64,000 nucleotides of DNA from Saccharothrix ecbatanensis (GCF_014205015.1 NZ_JACHMO010000001.1:62001-126000); one strand, 5' to 3'. Counted from the stretch's first letter, positions 44,568 to 52,946 are shown. Translations and numbers: made by a program. The notes: generated by a model not told the origin, from the letters alone.

Positions 44568-44833
44568 GCACCTGGCCGGGCGCGCGGAGCGACCTGTCGC
44601 GGTGGTGGGACGACCATGACAAGGGCACAGGTGATCGGCCCAGGCCGGGGACGCGCGTGCTGATCCGGGACGGCCGTAGCGGCACGGTCCAGCCATACGA
44701 GGGCTGCTGGAAGTCCTGCACGTTCCCCGTGCTGGTCGACCGGACCATGCAGTCGCTGATGCTGTCGACCTCCGACGTGACCGAACTGGCAACCGGTGGC
44801 AAGCCCGCCGACGCGGTCGAGGACGCGGGGTGA
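44564..44833 (+). CDS. Cassette gene 2: hypothetical protein
   Basis: An 89-residue soluble protein, no family recognised. It starts STWPGARSDLSRWWDDHDKG and has a strand-rich middle (PGTRVLIRDGRSGTVQPYEG) that could be a small SH3-like barrel, with two nearby cysteines. Both ends overlap neighbours by 4 bp (ATGA and GTGA), implying coupled translation. Confidence 0.65.
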   Translation: MSTWPGARSDLSRWWDDHDKGTGDRPRPGTRVLIRDGRSGTVQPYEGCWKSCTFPVLVDRTMQSLMLSTSDVTELATGGKPADAVEDAG

Positions 44834-45090
44834 CCGCCGTGACCGAGGCCACCGACGCGGTCACCGACGACGGCGCCGACTACGACACTGCCGCCGGGAG
44901 TGCCGGGCACCTGCCGGGCATGTGGGATGTGTTGCTGCACAACGGCTTCCGGCTCGATTCGGTCCGCTGGATGCGGGCTGCCGGGCGGATGCGGTCACTG
45001 GAAGGTGCCCCGGTGACCGGTGATCAACCAGGAGAGGAATCAGAGGTGTCGGTGAAGGTGTACGGCAACGGGCAGGTGGGGACGTCGTGA
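44830..45090 (+). CDS. Cassette gene 3: hypothetical protein
   Basis: An 86-residue acidic protein, no family recognised. The central part (LPGMWDVLLHNGFRLDSVRW) is the only well-structured segment; the termini look flexible. GTG at 44830 overlaps the previous stop, and its own stop overlaps the next GTG, each by 4 bp. Confidence 0.65.
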   Translation: MTAVTEATDAVTDDGADYDTAAGSAGHLPGMWDVLLHNGFRLDSVRWMRAAGRMRSLEGAPVTGDQPGEESEVSVKVYGNGQVGTS

Positions 45091-45602
45091 GCTGGACGGG
45101 AGAGCAGATCGTCACGAGCATGGGGATGCGGCTGGACGAGAGGATGTCGATCGACCTGCGCGGCAGCCTGGAGACCCAGGCGTTCCTCACGATCGGGAGC
45201 AGCGTCGAGATCATGCTGGGCGAGGTCCACGTGCGGACCCTGCGCGACCAGAGTGCGGCGGCGCTGGACGACATGGCGCTCGTCGAGGCGGCCGAGAACG
45301 TCGTGGGCGACGCCTACCACGCCGGCGCGCAGGCACTGACCGCCGCCGCCCTGGCGCGGAAGAACGCCGAAGCCGCCAGGGCGGCCGGCGCCGACGAGCA
45401 GGCCGGCGTGGCGGAGCAGGCAGCCACACGAGCTTCGGAAGCGGCGGAACGCGCCCAGACCACCGCGCACGCTGCGGCCGAGGCGATGGGCCTGGCGGAC
45501 GAGGCGGCTGAAGAAGCCAGGGCGGCGGCGACCCTGGCGGCCCAGGCCGCCGGCCAGGAACCGCCCGACGAGCAGGCCGGGCCGAACCTGCACCTCGTGT
45601 GA
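45087..45602 (+). CDS. Cassette gene 4: hypothetical protein with Ala-rich coiled coil
   Basis: A 171-residue protein. The N-terminal half (about 1-75) has mixed strands and helices (GEQIVTSMGMRLDERMSIDL, IGSSVEIMLGEVHVRTL). Residues about 80-155 form a long Ala/Glu helix rich in AAEAA and AARA steps, likely a coiled coil, so it may oligomerise or act as a scaffold. No family was recognised. GTG at 45087 overlaps the previous gene. Confidence 0.7.
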   Translation: MSWTGEQIVTSMGMRLDERMSIDLRGSLETQAFLTIGSSVEIMLGEVHVRTLRDQSAAALDDMALVEAAENVVGDAYHAGAQALTAAALARKNAEAARAAGADEQAGVAEQAATRASEAAERAQTTAHAAAEAMGLADEAAEEARAAATLAAQAAGQEPPDEQAGPNLHLV

Positions 45603-45614
45603 CGGGCCGGCGCA

Positions 45615-45857
45615 ATGGCTCGCACGATCCGACTCCGCGCGGACGTGTTCAGCAAGGCGGCGCGCTTGGCGGGCTACACCTCCGACTACGGGCTGTCCAA
45701 GGCCATGGAGGTCAACCGCAGCACCGTCGCACGAGTGCTCGCCGGTGAACTCCAACCCGGACCGGCGTTCATCGGCGGCGCATTGACCGCCCTCGCGCCG
45801 ATGCAGTTCGACGACCTCTTCACCGTGGTGCAGCTCGAAGCCGCCGACCAGGAGTAA
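45615..45857 (+). CDS. Cassette gene 5: small HTH DNA-binding protein
   Basis: An 80-residue protein that is almost entirely a Cro/CI-like helix-turn-helix: FSKAARLAGYTSDYGLSKAMEVNRSTVARVLAGELQPG, followed by a short dimer-like tail (FIGGALTALAPMQFDDLFTVV). It is similar in size to phage and plasmid control proteins. It lies 12 bp after gene 4 and is followed by a strong terminator, so it probably regulates the cassette. Confidence 0.8.
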   Translation: MARTIRLRADVFSKAARLAGYTSDYGLSKAMEVNRSTVARVLAGELQPGPAFIGGALTALAPMQFDDLFTVVQLEAADQE

Positions 45858-45869
45858 CGCCGATGATCG

Positions 45870-45915
45870 CAGCACGGCGGCCTTCGCATCTCAGGACGCG
45901 AAGGCCGCCGTGCTG
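45870..45915 (+). terminator. Terminator of the five-gene cassette
   Basis: An 18-bp perfect stem (CAGCACGGCGGCCTTCGC and complement, 10-nt loop) 12 bp after the last stop codon; it may also serve the facing oxidoreductase gene. Confidence 0.85.
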
Positions 45916-45981
45916 TCGGCGCCCAGGAGGTGGCGGCGTGCCCAGCACCTGCAACGGATCAGGGACGGCCGCTTCCCGGAC

Positions 45982-46635
45982 TCACGGCAAGATGGTCCGC
46001 CGTGCCCTGGCGAGGTTGGAAACCAGTTCGGTGCGGGTCTGGTACTCGTGCGCTACCCATGCGGGTTGACCGGGACCGCTGCGCCACGACTCGCTGAGCG
46101 GGCTGTTGTCGGCGGTGTCGAATCCGAACTGGTCGTACAGTCGCGTCACGAGTTCCACGGCTTCGGGAAAGTCGCTCGAGACCGACAGCGCGTGACGGCC
46201 GGGGGTGGCCGCCGCTTTACCCGTGGTGGTGATGCGGGGAGCTTGGATGTGGCTGAAGGCCTTGACGACCTTGGAGCGTGGAAGGTGCTCTTGGCGTAGC
46301 TCGTGAACTGTCTTCTCACCCGAGTCGATGACCGGGATATGGCCATCCCGCCAGACCATGTAGTTGTTCGTGTCGAGCACGATCTTGCCCGCCAGTTCCT
46401 CCACCGGCATATCGTTGACGACCTTCAGGGGGACGGCGACGACGGCGAACTCGCCGGCGGCGGCAGCACCGGCAGCGGTCGCGGCACGCGCTGATGGCCC
46501 GAGTTCGTCGATGAGGTCCTTCAAGGTCTCGGGTCCTCGTGAATTGGCGATGACGACGTCGTAGCCGTTCATGATCGCCGCACGCGCGATCTGGCTACCG
46601 ACCTCGCCCGCGCCGATGATGCCGATCACGGTCAT
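45982..46635 (-). CDS. NADPH/F420-dependent oxidoreductase-like protein
   Basis: A 217-residue cytosolic protein with a Rossmann fold opening TVIGIIGAGEVGSQIARAA and the segment NGYDVVIANSRGPETL, as in the F420:NADP oxidoreductase (NPD) family. The middle DTNNYMVWRDGHIP and the end SESWRSGPGQPAW fit small NADP-binding members. The exact reaction is unknown. It follows the SDR gene by 32 bp in the same direction, with GGAGG before ATG 46635. Confidence 0.85.
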   Translation of the reverse strand: MTVIGIIGAGEVGSQIARAAIMNGYDVVIANSRGPETLKDLIDELGPSARAATAAGAAAAGEFAVVAVPLKVVNDMPVEELAGKIVLDTNNYMVWRDGHIPVIDSGEKTVHELRQEHLPRSKVVKAFSHIQAPRITTTGKAAATPGRHALSVSSDFPEAVELVTRLYDQFGFDTADNSPLSESWRSGPGQPAWVAHEYQTRTELVSNLARARRTILP

Positions 46636-46667
46636 GGGTCCTCCGCCTCGACCAGGGTCTCCGGAAG

Positions 46668-47417
46668 TCAGATCTGGTTCAGGCCGCCGTCGACGTACAG
46701 GCTCGAACCGGTGATGAAGCTGCTCTGCTCGGAGGCGAGGAAGGCCACGGCGGCGGCGATCTCCTCCGGACGCCCGAGCCTGCCCAGCGGCACAAGCGTG
46801 GCCAGGTGCTGCTTGAGGCCTTCTGCCTGCTCCGGATCGGGAGCGAGCCCCGACAGGCCAGGCGTGTCGGTCGGGCCGGGTGTGATGGTGTTGACCCGGA
46901 TGCCACGTCCCTTGAGTTCGTTGGCCCAGGTCCGGGCGAACGATCGAGTGGCGGCCTTGGTCGCCGCGTACACGCCGAACGCCTCCGCGCCGACGTCCAC
47001 GTTGGTCGAGCCGTTCAAGATCACCGAGGCGCCGTCGTTGAGCAGGGGCAGCGCCTTCTGAACGGTGAACAGCGTGCCCCGGACGTTGATGCCGAAGATG
47101 GTGTCGAAGTGCTCCTCGGTGACCTGTTCAAGCGTGGCGAACGTGGCGACGGAGGCGTTCGCGAACAGCACGTCCAGGCCCCGTCCGCGGCCGCGGATCG
47201 TTTCGTAGAGCCGGTCCAGGTCGGCCGGGTTCGAGATGTCGCCGACCACCGCGGTGGCCGCTGAGCCGATCACCTCGACGGCCGCGTCGAGTTCGGACTC
47301 GCGCCGGCCGGTGATGAACACGTGCGCGCCCTCGGCGGCCAGTCGTACCGCACTGGCCAGGCCGATTCCGGTTCCGCCTCCGGTGACGAGAGCGGTCTTG
47401 CCTTCGAGAAGTCCCAC
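46668..47417 (-). CDS. SDR family oxidoreductase
   Basis: A 249-residue short-chain dehydrogenase. The cofactor loop is TGGGTGIG, the NNAG-like strand FANAS, the catalytic Ser in ILNGSTNV, Tyr and Lys in YAATKAA, and the C-terminal SSFITGSSLYVDGG is typical of classical SDRs. NADP is favoured by the arginines in TGRRES. Substrate unknown. GTG at 47417 follows GGAGG. It is divergent from a TetR gene and shares the operator region with it, so it is a likely target. Confidence 0.92.
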   Translation of the reverse strand: MGLLEGKTALVTGGGTGIGLASAVRLAAEGAHVFITGRRESELDAAVEVIGSAATAVVGDISNPADLDRLYETIRGRGRGLDVLFANASVATFATLEQVTEEHFDTIFGINVRGTLFTVQKALPLLNDGASVILNGSTNVDVGAEAFGVYAATKAATRSFARTWANELKGRGIRVNTITPGPTDTPGLSGLAPDPEQAEGLKQHLATLVPLGRLGRPEEIAAAVAFLASEQSSFITGSSLYVDGGLNQI

Positions 47418-47437
47418 CTGGACCAGCCTCCGACGAG

Positions 47438-47496
47438 TTCTGTAGCAATCGATGCAGAACTCGACCGTAGCACGTTCTGTATCGATTGATGCGGAA
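47438..47496. promoter_or_regulatory. Paired TetR operator candidates
   Basis: Two 22-bp elements (47438-47459 and 47475-47496) that both contain TTCTG and ATCGAT are imperfect inverted copies of each other, 37 bp apart centre to centre, in the spacer between the divergent SDR and TetR genes. Confidence 0.5.
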
Positions 47497-47513
47497 GTGG
47501 TAGCCTGGTCCAG

Positions 47514-48122
47514 GTGGAGACGAAAAAGTCCCGCCAGACCGGCCGGCCGCGAGGATTCGACGCGGACGAAGCTCTTGAGCGCGCCATGCTGGTCTTCTGG
47601 GAGCTGGGCTACGAGGGCGCCAGCCTGTCCAACCTGACCGACGCGATGGGTATCTCCACCACCAGCATGTACGCGGCCTTCGGCAACAAGGAGGAGCTGT
47701 TCCGCAAGGCCTTGGAGCGCTACACCGAAGGTCCGAGCGAGTACCTGGCAGGGGCCTTGGAAGAGCCGACCGCCCTCGGCGTCGCCACCGCGATCCTGGC
47801 CGGCGTCATCCGGACCACCACCCGCCCGACAGGCCCCCACGGGTGCCTGGGCGTCCAGGGTGCCCTGGCCACCGGCGAATCAGGGCATGCGGTCCGCGAC
47901 CTTCTCGCCGCCTGGCGCAACAACGGCTGCTCCCGCGTCCGAGAGCGCTTCCAGCGGGCCGTCGATGACGGCGACCTGCCTCCGGAGACCGACCCGGCCC
48001 TACTCGCCCGCTATGTCACCACGTTGGCCTTCGGCATCGCCGTGCAAGCCGCGAGCGGTGTCGACCGCGGTGAACTCCAGGAAATGGCCGACGCCGCCCT
48101 GCGCAACTGGCCGCTGGCCTGA
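47514..48122 (+). CDS. TetR family transcriptional regulator
   Basis: A 202-residue repressor. The helix-turn-helix spans about residues 15-60 (ALERAMLVFWELGYEGASLSNLTDAMGISTTSMYAAFGNKEELF). The ligand domain includes PHGCLGVQGALATGESGHAVR, a pattern seen in regulators of oxidoreductase genes. The GTG start has a poor ribosome site, so a leaderless message is possible. It should repress the divergent SDR-oxidoreductase pair and itself. Confidence 0.92.
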   Translation: METKKSRQTGRPRGFDADEALERAMLVFWELGYEGASLSNLTDAMGISTTSMYAAFGNKEELFRKALERYTEGPSEYLAGALEEPTALGVATAILAGVIRTTTRPTGPHGCLGVQGALATGESGHAVRDLLAAWRNNGCSRVRERFQRAVDDGDLPPETDPALLARYVTTLAFGIAVQAASGVDRGELQEMADAALRNWPLA

Positions 48123-48371
48123 AGGCGGATCAGGCCGCACCCGGACCTGCTCGGACATCGTCCACACTGGACACTTGCGCGTCGGCCAGGCTGGTGGCTA
48201 TGATGCGTGACATCTCGTTCTCGTGGCCGTAGGCGGCTCTGCCCCACCCACGAAATCCTCTTCACCGATCCCGGCTCGGACGTGGCTCGACGCAGCCTTT
48301 CCCGACGTGTCGCCGGGTCCCACCGCGGCGTGGCCGCGGTATCCACCATTCCCGCGATCAGGGAGAAACCC

Positions 48372-49499
48372 TTGAACCACAACGATTTTACTGAAACTCG
48401 ACTCGTGTCCGGTGTCCTCGACGTCGTGAACCAACGACCCGTGCTGCGGACCGACGGTTACCTGCCGGGCCCTGACGACGCCACCGTGCCGCCGCGGCTG
48501 GTGGCCGAACACGGGTTGCGGCGGGGCGACGAGGTCCACGGCCGGGTCGCGCCACCGCCACGTGACGGCAGGCCGCCGTCGCTGGTCACCGTCGAAGCCG
48601 TCAACGGCGCGCACCCGCGCTACTCCCGGGCCCGGCCGGCCTTCACCGACCTCGTGCCCACCCACCCGCAAGAGAGGCTGCGGCTGGAGACCGAGCCGCA
48701 TGAGCTGACCACCCGAGTGATCGACCTGCTCATGCCGATCGGCAAGGGACAGCGTGCCTTGGTCGTCGCGCCGCCCAAGGCGGGCAAGACCACGGTGCTG
48801 CGGTCGATCGCGCACGGCCTCGCCAAGAACCACCCGGAGTGCCACCTGATGCTCGTGCTGGTCGGCGAACGCCCGGAGGAGGTCACCGACCTGGCGCGCG
48901 CCGTGCCGGCGGAGGTGGTGGCCGCCACGTTCGACCACCCACCCCGCGACCACACCGTGCTCGCGGAACTGGCCGTCGAACGCGCCAAGCGCCTGGTGGA
49001 GCTGGGCCGTGACGTGGTGGTGCTGCTGGATTCCGCGACGCGCCTCGGCCGTGCCTACAACCTCGCCGCGCCGGCGTCTGGGCGGACCCTGTCCGGTGGC
49101 GTGGACGCCGGTGCCCTCACCGCGCCGAAGCGGTTCCTGGGCGCGGCGCGCAACGTCGAGGGCGGTGGGTCGCTGACGATCATCGCCACGGCGCTGGTCG
49201 ACACCGGCTCGGTGGGCGACGCGCTGCTGTTCGAGGAGTACAAGGGGACCGGCAACGCCGAACTGCGACTGGACCGCAAGACTGCCGCACGACGGGTGTT
49301 CCCGGCCGTGGACGTCCACCAATCCAGCACCCGTCGTGACGACCTCCTGCTCACGCCGGCGGAGATCGCGTCGACCCGACTGCTGCGCCGTGCCTTGGTG
49401 GGCAAGGAGAATGCGGTGGACGCACTGCTCGACGGCCTGCGCAAGACGGGCGACAACGCCGAGTTCCTGACCCGCCTCACGGCCACCACTCCCCGCTGA
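48372..49499 (+). CDS. Short Rho-like transcription termination factor
   Basis: A 375-residue hexameric-helicase homologue of Rho. The RNA-binding segment is present (VSGVLDVVNQRPVLRTDGYLPGPDD), as are Walker A (VVAPPKAGKTTVLR), Walker B (DVVVLLDSATRLGRAYN) and the catalytic and secondary-site region GGGSLTIIATALVDTGSVGDALLFEEYKGTGNAEL. Actinobacterial housekeeping Rho is about 600-700 residues with a long charged N-terminal insert, which is missing here, so this is probably a second, stripped-down Rho. TTG at 48372 is chosen because GGGAGA precedes it and upstream codons are not Rho-like. Confidence 0.85.
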   Translation: MNHNDFTETRLVSGVLDVVNQRPVLRTDGYLPGPDDATVPPRLVAEHGLRRGDEVHGRVAPPPRDGRPPSLVTVEAVNGAHPRYSRARPAFTDLVPTHPQERLRLETEPHELTTRVIDLLMPIGKGQRALVVAPPKAGKTTVLRSIAHGLAKNHPECHLMLVLVGERPEEVTDLARAVPAEVVAATFDHPPRDHTVLAELAVERAKRLVELGRDVVVLLDSATRLGRAYNLAAPASGRTLSGGVDAGALTAPKRFLGAARNVEGGGSLTIIATALVDTGSVGDALLFEEYKGTGNAELRLDRKTAARRVFPAVDVHQSSTRRDDLLLTPAEIASTRLLRRALVGKENAVDALLDGLRKTGDNAEFLTRLTATTPR

Positions 49500-49556
49500 G
49501 CGCCCGATGCGACGGGGAGCAGGCACGACGCCCGGAATGCACTTCAACGGGGAAGG

Positions 49557-49590
49557 CCTGACCGGCCTTCGGTGAAGAAGGCCGGTCAGG
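49557..49590. terminator. Shared terminator of the Rho-like and protease genes
   Basis: A 14-bp perfect stem with a 6-nt loop between the converging genes. Confidence 0.8.
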
Positions 49591-49612
49591 TCGTTCACCA
49601 CTGGAACCTGGG

Positions 49613-50773
49613 TCAGCTCAGGACCAGCGACAAGCCGTAGGCGGACAGGATCGGGTTGACTTCCTGGTAGTACGTGGTCCCGCCGGTCGAGCAGTTGCCC
49701 GAACCGCCCGAGGTCACGCCTTGGGCCTGGTTCGAGCTGAGCCACGAGCCGCCGGAGTCACCGGGCTGGGCGCAGACGTTCGTGCGGGTCAGGTTGTAGA
49801 CGACGCCCTGCGGGTAGTTCACGGTCTGGCCGCGGGCCTGGATGTAGTTGCACCACATGCCGGTGGTCGAACCCGAGCGGCACACGCCGGAGCCCACCGG
49901 GACCTGCGCGGAGCCGCGCACGTAGTACCAGTAGCCGTTGTAGCCCTCCATGTAGCCATGCAGGTTCACACCCGCGACGGTCCGGACCCACGCGTAGTCG
50001 TAGTAGGGGAACGTGCGGCCCGCGAAGTAGCCGTAGAGCGCGCCGTTCTGGTCGGTGGCCTGCGATCCGACGGTGCCGCAGTGGCCCGCGGTCACGAAGC
50101 CGCCGTGCACGGCGAAGCCGATGGAGCACCGGCCCGCGTTGTTGATCCAGTACGGCCAGCCGCCGACGACATCGGCGTACGGCACCGGCGAGTGGTCCTC
50201 CTCGACCACGCGCACGGCCCCGTGGGCAGCCTTGGCCTCATCGACGAACGTGCTCACCGCGGCGTCGACCTTGTTCCGGTTGACGTTGACGACGACCGTG
50301 TTGGTCTGCACGTCGACGTACCAGCCGTTCACGCCCTCCGGAGCGGCCTTGCCGGCCTTCCGGTCGATGGCGGTCTTGGCCGCGTCGAGCTGGGCGTAGC
50401 TGTGCGCGACGGGCACGACGGTGACGTCGAGACCGGTCTTGTCGCTCGCAGCCTTGCCTGCGACCGCGACGGCGAGCTTGCCGGTCGCGGGGTCGAACCA
50501 GCTACCCGCGTACGAGGAGCCGTAGTACTTGCGGGCGACGACCTCGGCGCCTCGGGCCTTCTCCTCCTGTGCCAGGCGAGTGGTGACGCCCTCGGCTGAG
50601 AGTCCGAGGTCGCGCTTCATCGCCTCGGCCATGCCGAGTGCGACGCGCTGCGCGGACGTGGGGGGAGTGACGGCCACATCGTTGGGCGCGGCGACCGCGG
50701 GTAGCGAAGGAATGGCGAGACCGATCGCGAGTACGACCGCGCTCGCTAATCGGATCGTGCGTGAAGAAGTCAC
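49613..50773 (-). CDS. Streptogrisin-like S1 serine protease with propeptide
   Basis: A 386-residue secreted zymogen. Signal peptide about 1-30; an alpha-lytic-protease-type propeptide (about 33-190, ending YVDVQTNTVVVNVNRNKVD) acts as a folding chaperone. The mature chymotrypsin-fold domain has catalytic His in FVTAGHCGTVG, Asp in YYDYAWVRT and Ser in QPGDSGGSWLSS. Active-site sequences are complete. GTG at 50773 has AAGGG about 9 nt upstream. Confidence 0.93.
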   Translation of the reverse strand: MTSSRTIRLASAVVLAIGLAIPSLPAVAAPNDVAVTPPTSAQRVALGMAEAMKRDLGLSAEGVTTRLAQEEKARGAEVVARKYYGSSYAGSWFDPATGKLAVAVAGKAASDKTGLDVTVVPVAHSYAQLDAAKTAIDRKAGKAAPEGVNGWYVDVQTNTVVVNVNRNKVDAAVSTFVDEAKAAHGAVRVVEEDHSPVPYADVVGGWPYWINNAGRCSIGFAVHGGFVTAGHCGTVGSQATDQNGALYGYFAGRTFPYYDYAWVRTVAGVNLHGYMEGYNGYWYYVRGSAQVPVGSGVCRSGSTTGMWCNYIQARGQTVNYPQGVVYNLTRTNVCAQPGDSGGSWLSSNQAQGVTSGGSGNCSTGGTTYYQEVNPILSAYGLSLVLS

Positions 50774-51208
50774 TTGGGCAGCCCTTTCACACAATTCGGC
50801 AGGGATTACACCGATCGGTTACCCGGGATGTGCACGTGAAGACCCGGGGCGGCCGGTGTCGCCGTCGGGGAAACCCGGCGGAATTGGAACGATACTTTCC
50901 GCGCCGGGCGTGCCCATACCGCCGAGACGGTGGCGTCTGAAGCCTGTTTGCCCAGTTCAGTGCACATGGAATCATTCGGTGGCGTAGGTTCGGACGTCCA
51001 TGTGCTGAATTCGTTATTCCGTAGTGACCGGCCCGATGGGGTCGAGTAAGAATCGCGCGGTCGACACCCCCTCAAATGGGGTAATCAATCACCGGCATCG
51101 GGACGAACGGAGCAATCCCGTGACGTCTTCCGGTCGACAATTCGGATGACGGGCGGATTCCACCTCGCATTGCGCGGACTACGGGGCGCCGAGTCGGCGC
51201 CCCGCAGT
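50774..51208. other. Intergenic region without a supported gene
   Basis: This 435-bp spacer has lower GC than its surroundings near 50930-51130. Short reading frames exist on the minus strand but have arginine/proline-rich, non-conserved composition. The only clear element is a terminator at its right end. Confidence 0.5.
51182..51204 (-). terminator. Terminator of the gene at 51209
   Basis: A 9-bp perfect stem CGGGGCGCC with a 5-nt loop, 4 bp after the stop codon. Confidence 0.7.
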
Positions 51209-51736
51209 TCAGCGGAGAGGGGTCGGCACCCGGAGTGCCCACCTGCGCACTTGTGCGGAGTAGAGCCGGCGGGTCAGCGGACCGCAGAGAACGGCCACGA
51301 CGTCGGCCGCACGGGGGCGGATGCCGAGGCGCAGCAGGGATCGCAGGTGCGCGACCGTGGTGCGTTCCGGATCGGCTCCCCGCTGGAACCGCCGCCACTC
51401 GCGTGCTCGCGTGAGGTCGTCCGCACCGACGAGGCGCACGGCGAAGGCCAAGCGCGCGCGCCGCACGGGCGCCGAGGCGTCCGGGTCCTCCGCGTCGAAG
51501 CGGCGGTTGACCGGGTCGGCGCAGAACCGGTGCTCCGGCCACGTGCCCGCGCCGGGTCGGTCCGTCGCGGCGGTCAGGGGCGCGGCCGGGTGGGCGGCGG
51601 GCCACCGGTGGTCGACTTCCAGGCCGCACCACCAGCACAGCGCTCCCGGGTCCACCGCGGACGGCGCCTGGTTCGGCGGCGCTGCCTCACGGTGGGGTCC
51701 GGAGGGAGAAGGCGTGATGTTGACGGCGAACTCCAT
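51209..51736 (-). CDS. Hypothetical protein with CxxC motif
   Basis: A 175-residue protein, no family recognised. A CWWCG motif near residue 34 with downstream His and Cys (EHRFCADPVNRRF) could make a small zinc-binding or HNH-like unit, though the HNH core is not evident. The C-terminal half is Arg-rich and helical (RARLAFAVRLVGADDLTRAREWRRFQ). ATG at 51736 is the first start in frame. Confidence 0.6.
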   Translation of the reverse strand: MEFAVNITPSPSGPHREAAPPNQAPSAVDPGALCWWCGLEVDHRWPAAHPAAPLTAATDRPGAGTWPEHRFCADPVNRRFDAEDPDASAPVRRARLAFAVRLVGADDLTRAREWRRFQRGADPERTTVAHLRSLLRLGIRPRAADVVAVLCGPLTRRLYSAQVRRWALRVPTPLR

Positions 51737-51882
51737 AACCGCAAGTTACCGCCGTTCGGGGTCCCGCACCTCCGTGACGATCATGGTGCGCCGAAAGTTC
51801 GGTAGAGGTGATCGGCTCTACCGATCACCTGGCGTCCACCCTGGACCGTTCCTCACGTCAGAGTGCTCGCCCACCGCTCCGA

Positions 51883-52332
51883 TCACGCATTTTGGGGCAG
51901 ATCCGCTCGCTTGACCCCCGCCTGTTCCTGGCGGCGCACCGCGTCGGCGAGCCGCGCCGTGTCCTCCAGCACGTAGTCGTCGACCATGCGACCCCACCGC
52001 AGTCCGACCCACTGGATGCCTTCGTTGCGGTAGGCCGTCCCGTCGGCGAGCGTCGCCTCGGCCCGGAACCGGGTGACCACGGTGGTGTTCCACGGCCAGC
52101 CCTTCACCACGATGTCCCCGGCCGTGATGCGGAGGCCGGGGAGCACGGCCTCCACGTCGCGGAACCACTGGGCGAACGCCTCCCGCCCGGTGAACTCCGC
52201 GCCGGGCGGCCCGTCGCCGACGAACCGGAAGTGGACGTCGGGAGCGGCGAGCCCGACGGCCGCCTGGTAGTCGCCGTCGGCCATGCGAGCCCAGAGTGAA
52301 CGAACTTTCGCGCGCACGATCGTGTGGTACAT
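51883..52332 (-). CDS. NTF2/SnoaL-like protein
   Basis: A 149-residue cone-fold protein: helix 1 VRAKVRSLWARMADGDYQAAVGL, then FRFVGDGPPGAEFTGREAFAQWFRDVEAVLP and paired beta strands (VVTRFRAEATLADG, WVGLRWGRMVDDYVLED). Members are polyketide cyclases, small hydrolases or ligand binders; role unknown. GGGGAGGA precedes ATG 52332. It is divergent from an HxlR gene and shares twin operators with it, so it should respond to the same signal. Confidence 0.85.
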   Translation of the reverse strand: MYHTIVRAKVRSLWARMADGDYQAAVGLAAPDVHFRFVGDGPPGAEFTGREAFAQWFRDVEAVLPGLRITAGDIVVKGWPWNTTVVTRFRAEATLADGTAYRNEGIQWVGLRWGRMVDDYVLEDTARLADAVRRQEQAGVKRADLPQNA

Positions 52333-52351
52333 GGAGTCCTCCCCGTAGTGG

Positions 52352-52405
52352 CTTGCAATCAGCAAGTCACCCGCGACGCTAGTCCGGTGACTTGCCCATC
52401 GCAAG
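52352..52405. promoter_or_regulatory. Twin HxlR operators CTTGC-N5-GCAAG
   Basis: CTTGCAATCAGCAAG (52352-52366) and CTTGCCCATCGCAAG (52391-52405) share the same 5-bp arms and spacing, 39 bp apart, in the spacer between the divergent NTF2-like and HxlR genes. Confidence 0.75.
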
Positions 52406-52422
52406 GCACTACGGTCGGAGCC

Positions 52423-52923
52423 GTGAACAGAGACCGCTTCACCGCGATGGCGTGCTCTGTGGCGCGCACGGCGGGCTTGGTCGGCGACCCGTGGACCCTC
52501 CTGGTCCTCCGTGACCTCTTCCTGGGCCTGACCCGCTTCGACGAACTCCACCGCGACCTGGGCGTGGCCACGAACGTCCTGACCGACCGCCTCGAACGGC
52601 TGGTGGCGGCCGGCCTGGTCTCGCGCACGCCGTACCAGCGCAATCCCGTGCGCTACCGGTACCAACTCACCGAGCCGGGGGAGCAGCTCTACGGGATCGT
52701 CCTGAGCCTGCTCGCCTGGGGCGACACCCACTTGGCGGACGAAGGTCCGCCCATGCACCTGGTGCACACGACGTGCGGCTCGTCCACGACGCCCGTCGTG
52801 ACGTGCGACCACTGCGGCGGCGAACTGGCCGTCGACAACGTGGAGGTGCAGCCCGGTCCCGGCGGCAGGGCCGCGCCGGGCACGGTCGTGATCGCGGAAA
52901 TGCTCACCGGCAACGCGAGCTGA
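52423..52923 (+). CDS. HxlR family transcriptional regulator with cysteine-rich tail
   Basis: A 166-residue winged-helix regulator. The HxlR core spans about 8-100: CSVARTAGLVGDPWTLLVLRDLFLG, FDELHRDLGVATNVLTDRLERL, PVRYRYQLTEPGEQL. An unusual C-terminal tail has HTTCGSSTTPVVTCDHCGGEL, a CxxC-containing segment that may bind zinc or sense redox state. GTG at 52423 is chosen because GGAG precedes it; in-frame upstream codons overlap the operators. Confidence 0.92.
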   Translation: MNRDRFTAMACSVARTAGLVGDPWTLLVLRDLFLGLTRFDELHRDLGVATNVLTDRLERLVAAGLVSRTPYQRNPVRYRYQLTEPGEQLYGIVLSLLAWGDTHLADEGPPMHLVHTTCGSSTTPVVTCDHCGGELAVDNVEVQPGPGGRAAPGTVVIAEMLTGNAS

Positions 52924-52946
52924 GCCGGTTCACGAGGGTCGCCCGC

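Noticed and set aside
50787-51075. Short minus-strand frames in the 50.8-51.2 kb gap
   Set aside because: Poor composition, mutually overlapping, no good ribosome site and no family resemblance.
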